Shown here: positions 58,912-64,000 of the stretch, in pieces | Position numbering within the stretch: the first letter of the stretch is position 1 | How the letters are laid out: each line of letters opens with the position of its first letter | Assembly: GCA_963805525.1 (NCBI GenBank) | Contig: CAWDUT010000006.1 | Span: 186,001-250,000, forward strand | Source: DASQFQ01 sp963805525 | GTDB taxonomy: Bacteria; Actinomycetota; Thermoleophilia; Solirubrobacterales; Solirubrobacteraceae | Length of the DNA: 64,000 nt | Reading direction: 5' to 3' | Notes under the pieces: model-generated | Told to the model about the DNA's origin: nothing | Databases searched by the model: none | Seen by the model: only the letters and a program-made list of their open reading frames with translations | Made by a program: the position numbers and the translations under genes

Positions 58912-59559
58912 GTGCTGCGCGGCGTGTTCGCCCTGATCGGTCTGGCCGTGGCCGCCCTCGTCGGCGGCCAGCTCGCGCTGCCGCGGCTCGCCGAGCGCCG
59001 CATCACCTCCGACCTCTCGAAGTCCGGCCAGGTCACGCACGTCAGCGTCGAGGCCGTCCCCGCGATCAAGCTGCTGTTCAAGCGCGCCGACCGCGTCGAG
59101 GTCGAGATGAGCGAGGTGCGCGCAGGCACGACCGGGAAGCTCGTCAAGCTCCTGCGCCGCACCGGCGAGACGAAGGAGCTGAAGGCGAGCGCCGAGCTCG
59201 TCACCCTCGGCCCGCTCCGCCTCCACGACGCCTCCCTCACGAAGCACCACGACGAGCTCAGCGGCCAGGCCACCGTGTCCGAGCAGGAGCTCGCCGCCGC
59301 GCTGCCCTCCCAGCTCCGCCTGCGCCCGGTCGAGGATCCCTCGGGCGAGCTCGTGCTCGAGGGCTCGGTCGGCCCGATCACCGCCCGCGCCCGCCTCACC
59401 GCTCGCGACGGCGCGCTCGTCGTCGCGCCCGAGGGCCTGCTCGGCGGCCTCGGCTCGCTCACCGTCTTCAAGGACAGCCGCGTGAAGGTCACGGACGTCA
59501 GCGCGACGCCCGGCCCGAAGGGCATCACCATCACCGCCTCGGGCACGCTCGCGGACTAG
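58912..59559 (+). CDS. DUF2993 (LmeA-like) envelope lipid-binding protein
   Basis: The 215-residue protein has an N-terminal signal/anchor helix (GVFALIGLAVAALVGGQLAL) and the DUF2993 pattern: LPRLAERRITSDLSKSGQVT, VSVEAVPAIKLLFKRADRVE, LKASAELVTLGPLRLHDASL and VSEQELAAALPSQLRLRPVE. LmeA of mycobacteria, of this family, binds phospholipid and aids lipomannan growth. A cell-envelope lipid role is likely here. It overlaps the convergent R2-like gene by 4 bases (CTAG). Confidence 0.85.
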   Translation: MLRGVFALIGLAVAALVGGQLALPRLAERRITSDLSKSGQVTHVSVEAVPAIKLLFKRADRVEVEMSEVRAGTTGKLVKLLRRTGETKELKASAELVTLGPLRLHDASLTKHHDELSGQATVSEQELAAALPSQLRLRPVEDPSGELVLEGSVGPITARARLTARDGALVVAPEGLLGGLGSLTVFKDSRVKVTDVSATPGPKGITITASGTLAD

Positions 59560-60818
59560 CCGGCGAACATGCCGCGCGCCGACCACAGCGTGCGCAGCGA
59601 GCCGCGCGGCCGCAGCCGCCCGGTCGCCATCGCCCGCCGCGGGTCGAGCCGCCCGCCGACCACGTCGACGAAGTCCTCGTAGCGCGCGCGGAACACGATG
59701 TCCGGCGCCTCGACACGCCCCGGCGCGACCGCGGTCGAGCCGTTGTCGAGCCGCATGTGCCACGCCTCGGCGTCGCTGAAGTCCCACTGCACGGTCAGCG
59801 GCCCCTCGGGCGCGGTGCGGAAGTCGACGCCCCGCCGCACGGTGTCGAACAGCAGCGCCATCGTCTCCGGGTCGCGCGCCGGCGGCCCGTTCTTCTGGCC
59901 CAGGATCCCCGACTGCAGCAGCGCCATCCCGCGCAGCGCGCGCTCGCGCGGCGGCAGGTCGATCGGGTAGGGGACCGGCCCGGGCAGGTCCTCGAGCGGC
60001 AGCCCGGCGGCGCGCAGCTTCGACTCGAACGACTTCGCGCCCTCCTCGTAGATCTCTTCGAGCGTGAAGCCGAAGCACTCGGAGTAGCTCCGGTCCCAGC
60101 CCGGCGGGGCGAACACGCCGATCGTGAACGGGAGCACCTCGCGCAGCAGGTCGGCGACCGCCTCGGGCACCTCCGGATCCTCGAGCGCGAGGTCGCGCAG
60201 CAGCTTCACGCCGAAGCCGATGTGCCGCTGCTCGTCCTGCGACACGTTGTGCATCCCGGCGCTGAACGCGGGCAGCAGGCCGTCGCGCGTCAGGTACGCC
60301 TCGATGAAGTGCTGGCCGGGCTGGGCGAGCGTCGCCTCGACGATGACGTGGTACATCGTCACCGCCTGCGCGAGCTTGGTCCGCGAGCGGTCGCGCCGCA
60401 GCTCGTCGGTCACGCGGTCGAGGTGCTCGAACGTCTTGACGAAGCCGTAGGTCAGCTCGCTCCGCGTCGCCTCCAGGCCGCCGGACACCGAGCCGTCGCC
60501 CGCGCCCACCACCTCGTGCATGAAGCGCTTGAAGAAGACGGCGTGGCGCGCCTCGTCGACCTGCTGGGTGGCGAGGAAGTACTTCTGCTCCTCGCGCGGC
60601 GCGGCGTCGATGAACGGCGACAGGTTGTCGGCCACCGAGTCCTCGCCGTGGAAGAACATCGAGTAGTTCCACAGCGCCGCGCGGCGCTGGACGTCCGTAA
60701 ACGTCTCGTGCCAGTCCACGCGGTCCTGCGTGAAGTCGTACTCGGTCGCCCGCCAGTTGCCCTTCTCCCAGCGCGCGTAGAGATCGTCGTAGGAGATCCG
60801 GTCGGCAGCCACCGCCAT
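59556..60818 (-). CDS. R2-like di-iron ferritin-fold protein fused to a C-terminal SCP2-like domain
   Basis: The ATG at 60818, 8 bases after a minus-strand TAGCGT box, gives 420 residues. The first about 300 form an R2-type helical bundle with all metal ligands in order: Glu59, Glu89-x2-His92, Glu161 and Glu196-x2-His199, as in R2-like ligand-binding oxidase and RNR beta chains. The last about 90 residues (TVQWDFSDAEAWHMRLDNGS to the end) look like an SCP2 sterol-carrier domain. R2lox proteins hold a fatty acid at the metal site, so a fused lipid carrier fits a lipid oxidase. It lacks neighbours of ribonucleotide reductase, so DNA synthesis is unlikely. It shares an interlocked promoter with the CaCA gene. 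Confidence 0.8.
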   Translation of the reverse strand: MAVAADRISYDDLYARWEKGNWRATEYDFTQDRVDWHETFTDVQRRAALWNYSMFFHGEDSVADNLSPFIDAAPREEQKYFLATQQVDEARHAVFFKRFMHEVVGAGDGSVSGGLEATRSELTYGFVKTFEHLDRVTDELRRDRSRTKLAQAVTMYHVIVEATLAQPGQHFIEAYLTRDGLLPAFSAGMHNVSQDEQRHIGFGVKLLRDLALEDPEVPEAVADLLREVLPFTIGVFAPPGWDRSYSECFGFTLEEIYEEGAKSFESKLRAAGLPLEDLPGPVPYPIDLPPRERALRGMALLQSGILGQKNGPPARDPETMALLFDTVRRGVDFRTAPEGPLTVQWDFSDAEAWHMRLDNGSTAVAPGRVEAPDIVFRARYEDFVDVVGGRLDPRRAMATGRLRPRGSLRTLWSARGMFAG

Positions 60819-60826
60819 GGCATCGA

Positions 60827-60836
60827 ACGCTAGCGT
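60827..60836. promoter_or_regulatory. palindromic back-to-back -10 boxes for two leaderless genes
   Basis: ACGCTAGCGT (60827-60836) is a perfect 10-bp palindrome that reads TAGCGT on both strands. The minus-strand box ends 8 bases before the ATG at 60818. The plus-strand box ends 6 bases before position 60843, where an in-frame ATC begins the longest sensible form of the CaCA protein. The boxes share TA, so only one promoter can be used at a time. Confidence 0.6.
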
Positions 60837-60842
60837 GCGCGC

Positions 60843-61916
60843 ATCCTCGCCGCCTTCAGTCCCCGTCAGCGCCTCGGGCTCGCCCTCGTGGCCTTCGCCA
60901 CCGCGCTCGGCGGCGCGCTGTACTACGCCGGCGTCGACGGGCTGATCGTCTTCCCGTTCGTGACGGTCGCGCTCGCGGGGCTGGCCTGGCTCGTGGCGCT
61001 CGGAACGGACGCGCTCGGCAACCACGTCGGGCCCGGGCTCACCGGCGTGCTGCAGTCGACGCTCGGCAACCTGCCCGAGCTGTTCGTCGTGGTCTTCGCG
61101 CTCAAGGCGGGCGAGGTCGTCGTCGCCCAGACGAGCATCCTGGGCAGCCTGTTCGCGAACGCGCTGCTCGTGCTCGGGCTCGTGATCATCGCCGGCGCGC
61201 GGGCGAGCGAGGGCGGCGTCATGCGCTTCCACCCGCGGCTGCCGAACGACACCGCGACCCTGCTCCTGCTCGCCTCGTTCCTGATCGTGCTGCTCGGGCT
61301 GTCGGTCTCCTCCGGGGACAAGGCGGCGGAGCACCAGGTGGAGATCTCCGCGGTCGGCGCGGTCGTCCTGCTGATCGTCTACGCGATCTGGCTGTTCTCC
61401 TACCTGCGCGCCGACATCAAGCGGCCCGAGGCGGCCGAGGAGGAAGGCCACGCGCCCCCGCTCTCGCTCCGCGCCACGCTCGTCCTGCTCGCCATCGCCG
61501 GTGTCGGGGCGGCGTTCGTGTCCGACTGGTTCGTCGCTTCGCTCAACCCGGCGATCGACGCACTGCACCTCTCGAAGGCGTTCGCGGGCATCGTCATCGT
61601 GGCGATCGCCGGCAACGCGGTCGAGAACGTGGCCGGCATCTCGCTCGCCGCCAAGGGCAAGATGGACGACGCGATCTCGGTCGTGAAGAACTCGGTCGCC
61701 CAGATCGCCGCGTTCCTGTTCCCGGCGCTGGTGCTGATCTCGCTGCTGTTCACGTCGCACCTGACGTTCGTGCTCGACCCCGTCTACATCGGCGCGGTGC
61801 TGCTCACCGCGCTCTCGGTCTGGCAGGTCACCGGCGACGGCGAGGCGACGATCCCCGAGGGCGCCGCGCTGATCGGCATCTACCTGATGCTGGCGTTCCT
61901 GACCTTCTACGAGTGA
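60843..61916 (+). CDS. CaCA-family Ca2+/H+ (cation/proton) exchanger
   Basis: This polytopic protein has about 11 helices and two inverted alpha-repeats of the CaCA family: STLGNLPELFVVVFALKAGE, then SILGSLFANALLVLGLVIIA, and GNAVENVAGISLAAKGKMDD, then SVAQIAAFLFPALVLISLL, each with the Glu that binds calcium. It exports Ca2+ in exchange for protons. A GTG at 60888 is the first standard start but would remove half of the first helix. Starting at an in-frame ATC (60843), 6 bases past a TAGCGT box, gives SPRQRLGLALVAFATALGGA with a full first helix. The start is therefore uncertain. Confidence 0.83.
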   Translation: MLAAFSPRQRLGLALVAFATALGGALYYAGVDGLIVFPFVTVALAGLAWLVALGTDALGNHVGPGLTGVLQSTLGNLPELFVVVFALKAGEVVVAQTSILGSLFANALLVLGLVIIAGARASEGGVMRFHPRLPNDTATLLLLASFLIVLLGLSVSSGDKAAEHQVEISAVGAVVLLIVYAIWLFSYLRADIKRPEAAEEEGHAPPLSLRATLVLLAIAGVGAAFVSDWFVASLNPAIDALHLSKAFAGIVIVAIAGNAVENVAGISLAAKGKMDDAISVVKNSVAQIAAFLFPALVLISLLFTSHLTFVLDPVYIGAVLLTALSVWQVTGDGEATIPEGAALIGIYLMLAFLTFYE

Positions 61917-61917
61917 G

Positions 61918-63396
61918 TCAGTCCACGGGCCAGCCGTGGACCGGCTCGTTGGCGTGCATGAGGTCGCGGTAGCGGACCGTCATCTCGCGCAGGGCCTGCT
62001 CGCGCTCGAGCCCCTGGTCGTCGTAGAGCTTGTGGAACGTCTCGGCCTGCCAGGTCGCGCCGTTGCGGTGGGCGGTGCAGCGCGCCTCGATGATGCCGAG
62101 CAGGCGGTCGCGGTCGGCGGCGGAGACCTCGAGCCGCTCGAGCCCCTGGTGGGCGAGCGGGAGCAGCCGCCGCAGCACGAGCTCTGACGCCGGCACTTCG
62201 CCGAGCCCGGGCCAGAACACGTTGGCCTCGATGCCGTCGCGCGCGCCGGCGTGGAAGTTCTCCTCGGCGGCCGAGAACGACATCCGCGACCAGATCGGGC
62301 GGTCCTCCTCGGCGAGCGTCTTGACGAGGCCGTAGTAGAAGGCGGCGTTGGCGAGCGTGTCGACGACCGTCGGCCCGGCGGGGAGCACGCGGTTCTCGAC
62401 CCGCAGGTGCGGCTTGCCGCGGACGACGTCGTAGACCGGCCGGTTCCAGCGGTAGATCGTGCCGTTGTGGAGGCGCAGCTCGGCGAGCTCCGGGACCCCG
62501 CCGCCGTCGAGCACCTCGACCGGGTCCTCCGGCTCGCACACCGGCAGCAGCGCGGGGAAGAACGTGACGTTCTCCTCGAACAGGTCGAAGATCGAGGTGA
62601 TCCAGCGCTCGCCGAACCACACCCGCGGGCGCACGCCCTGGGCCTTGAGCTCGTCCGGCCGGGTGTCGGTGGCCTGCTCGAAGAGCGCGATCCGCGTCTC
62701 CCGCCACAGCTCGCGGCCGAAGAAGAACGGCGAGTTCGCGCCGACCGCGAGCTGGACCCCGGCGATCGCCTGCGCCGCGTTCCAGATCGTGGCGAAGCGC
62801 TCGGGGTCGACCTGCTGGTGCAGCTGCACGCTCGTGCACGCGGCCTCCGGCGCGATCGTGTCGGCGAACGTGCTCAGCCGCTCCTGCCCGGTGATCGAGA
62901 TCTGCAGGTCCTCCCCGCGAGCGGCGAAGATCTGCTCGTTGAGGAGGCGGTAGCGCGGGTTGGCGCTGAGCGCGTCGCCGTTGAGGTGCCGGTCGGTGAT
63001 CGTCGGCAGGATCCCCACGAGCATCATGTGCGCCCCGACGCCGCGCGACTTGTCCTCGGCGTTGTTGAGGCTGTCGCGGACCTGCTGCTCGAGGCCGGAG
63101 AAGACGTCGCCGCTGAGCAGCTTCGGCGGGATGTTGATCTCGACGTTGAACTGCGCGAGCTCGGTGGTGAAGTCGTTGTCGGCGATCGCCTCCAGCACCG
63201 TCGCGTTGAGCATCGCCGGGTCGCCCGCCTCGTCGGTCAGGTTGAGCTCGATCTCGAGCCCCATGCTGCGCAGCTCCGGATCGAAGCGCGCCTCGGACAG
63301 CATGCGGGCGAAGACGTCGAGACACACCCGCACCTTCTGCCGGTAGCGCTGACGGTCCTCACGGCTGAAGACCTTGGCGGCGATGTCCTCGCCCAT
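61918..63396 (-). CDS. GCS2-family glutamate-cysteine ligase-like carboxylate-amine ligase
   Basis: The 492-residue protein has the GCS2 ATP-grasp-like pattern: MGLEIELNLTDEAGDPAMLN with metal-binding Glu residues, ELAQFNVEINIPPKLLSGDV, GAHMMLVGILPTITD, ACTSVQLHQQVDPERFATIW and HLRVENRVLPAGPTVVD. These enzymes join glutamate to cysteine or other amines. In actinobacteria, which usually lack glutathione, relatives serve in ergothioneine or other thiol or amide synthesis, so the product is uncertain. A TACGTT box 9 bases before the ATG suggests leaderless expression. It is followed on the same strand by nothing within 2 bases of the convergent CaCA stop. Confidence 0.85.
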   Translation of the reverse strand: MGEDIAAKVFSREDRQRYRQKVRVCLDVFARMLSEARFDPELRSMGLEIELNLTDEAGDPAMLNATVLEAIADNDFTTELAQFNVEINIPPKLLSGDVFSGLEQQVRDSLNNAEDKSRGVGAHMMLVGILPTITDRHLNGDALSANPRYRLLNEQIFAARGEDLQISITGQERLSTFADTIAPEAACTSVQLHQQVDPERFATIWNAAQAIAGVQLAVGANSPFFFGRELWRETRIALFEQATDTRPDELKAQGVRPRVWFGERWITSIFDLFEENVTFFPALLPVCEPEDPVEVLDGGGVPELAELRLHNGTIYRWNRPVYDVVRGKPHLRVENRVLPAGPTVVDTLANAAFYYGLVKTLAEEDRPIWSRMSFSAAEENFHAGARDGIEANVFWPGLGEVPASELVLRRLLPLAHQGLERLEVSAADRDRLLGIIEARCTAHRNGATWQAETFHKLYDDQGLEREQALREMTVRYRDLMHANEPVHGWPVD

Positions 63397-63427
63397 GTGG
63401 AGCGGAACGTACCCGGTCTGGGGCGGG

Positions 63428-64000
63428 TCAGGCCAGCTTGGGCGAGGTCCAGGGCGCGGTGAGGCGCGCGTGGAGCTCGTCCGGGAGAGCGGAGATGGCG
63501 ATCCGCTCCTGGGTCAGCGTGTCGCGGTCGCGCAGCGTGACGGTGTCGTCCTCGAGCGTCTGGTGGTCGACGGTGACGCCGTACGGCGTGCCGATCTCGT
63601 CCTGGCGGCGGTAGCGCTTGCCGATCGAGCCGCCCTCGTCGTACTCGCTCTGCAGGCCGGCGCGCTTGAGCGTCGCGTGGATCTCCCGCGCGCGCTCCGG
63701 GTGGCCCTCCTTGCGCAGGAGCGGGAGCACCGCGACCTTGACCGGCGCGAGCGTGGGGTGGAGCTTGAGGACGGTGCGCGTGTCGCCGCCGATGTCGTCC
63801 TCGTCGTAGGCGTCGCACAGGAACGCGAGGATGGAGCGGCCGACGCCGGCGGCCGGCTCGATCACGTGCGGGACGTAGCGCTCGCCCGACTGCTGGTCGA
63901 AGTACTCGAGCTTCTCGCCCGAGTACTCCGCGTGCTGCTTGAGGTCGAAGTCGCCGCGGTTGGCGATCCCCTCGAGCTCGGACCAGCCGATCGGATACAG
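63428..64000 (-). CDS. glycyl-tRNA synthetase (alpha2 form), C-terminal part, start outside window
   Basis: The frame is open to the window end, so the N-terminus is beyond 64000. The visible 190 residues include YPIGWSELEGIANRGDFDLK and motif 3 of class II synthetases, IEPAAGVGRSILAFLCDAYD, with the ATP-binding Arg, then the anticodon-binding domain LHPTLAPVKVAVLPLLRKEG and EYDEGGSIGKRYRRQDEIGT. This is the alpha2 (GlyQS) type found in actinobacteria. It charges tRNA-Gly. It ends 31 bases before the GCS2-family gene and is probably upstream in the same transcript. Confidence 0.95.
   Translation of the reverse strand: MYPIGWSELEGIANRGDFDLKQHAEYSGEKLEYFDQQSGERYVPHVIEPAAGVGRSILAFLCDAYDEDDIGGDTRTVLKLHPTLAPVKVAVLPLLRKEGHPERAREIHATLKRAGLQSEYDEGGSIGKRYRRQDEIGTPYGVTVDHQTLEDDTVTLRDRDTLTQERIAISALPDELHARLTAPWTSPKLA

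Noticed and set aside
59556..60818. Annotation as a plain ribonucleotide reductase beta subunit
   Set aside because: There is no alpha subunit nearby and the C-terminus is an SCP2-like domain rather than the conserved RNR tail, so an R2-like oxidase is more likely.

Overview
The window is about 64 kb of very GC-rich chromosomal DNA with short intergenic gaps, frequent GTG and TTG starts, and 1-4 base stop/start overlaps. Three things suggest an actinobacterium of the Thermoleophilia (Solirubrobacterales or relatives): a large SRP RNA with an Alu domain, an F420-type reductase, and TANNNT -10 boxes placed 5-9 bases before start codons (leaderless expression). The taxonomic call is inference; no rRNA gene is present.

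Layout. 1-2.3 kb: end of a PucR-type regulator and an acyl-CoA dehydrogenase. 2.3-33.7 kb: a large extracellular or capsular polysaccharide locus. It holds a sugar-nucleotide epimerase, two tandem DegT aminotransferases, a sugar nucleotidyltransferase, a CelD-like acyltransferase, two Wzx flippases, six glycosyltransferases, two tandem polysaccharide deacetylases, an RTX-like exported protein and a Wzy polymerase. It also holds a Wzz/BY-kinase fusion, a CpsB-type phosphatase, a priming sugar transferase and two paralogous Wzy/O-antigen-ligase proteins flanking an LPXTG surface protein. A c-di-GMP-I riboswitch precedes an exported GHL15-like glycosidase inside this locus. Interrupting the locus at 16-18.5 kb are a frameshifted PQQ-propeller membrane gene, marR with a divergent F420-type reductase, and tRNA-Val(CAC).

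33.7-39.7 kb: an ECF sigma factor, the SRP RNA, then dnaX-ybaB-recR-lysC-asd with overlapping or nearly overlapping genes. 39.7-46 kb (mostly minus strand): a succinate dehydrogenase operon of the SdhA-SdhB-CCG-subunit (type E-like) kind, preceded by a 41-residue membrane ORF missed by ordinary length cut-offs; then a site-2 protease and malate dehydrogenase. 46-50 kb: an AT-hook-like/winged-helix regulator, an enoyl-CoA hydratase-SRPBCC-NAD(P)-binding operon, a four-Cys small protein and a CPA1 Na+/H+ antiporter. 50-55.9 kb: an MBL hydrolase, an EAL-domain protein, hsp20-lon and two small membrane proteins. 55.9-64 kb: an M23 endopeptidase, TetR regulator, membrane/NTF2-like protein, DUF2993 protein, an R2-like di-iron protein fused to an SCP2-like domain, a CaCA cation exchanger, a GCS2-family ligase and the 3' part of glycyl-tRNA synthetase.

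How it fits together. The sugar genes form a nearly complete Wzx/Wzy pathway: priming, assembly, flipping, polymerisation, chain-length control by kinase and phosphatase, and tailoring. c-di-GMP probably controls at least the glycosidase through the riboswitch. Several divergent gene pairs use overlapping back-to-back -10 boxes with leaderless starts on both sides. Two genes appear to use unusual start codons (CTG for the CpsB-type phosphatase, possibly ATC for the CaCA exchanger), and one gene carries a homopolymer frameshift.
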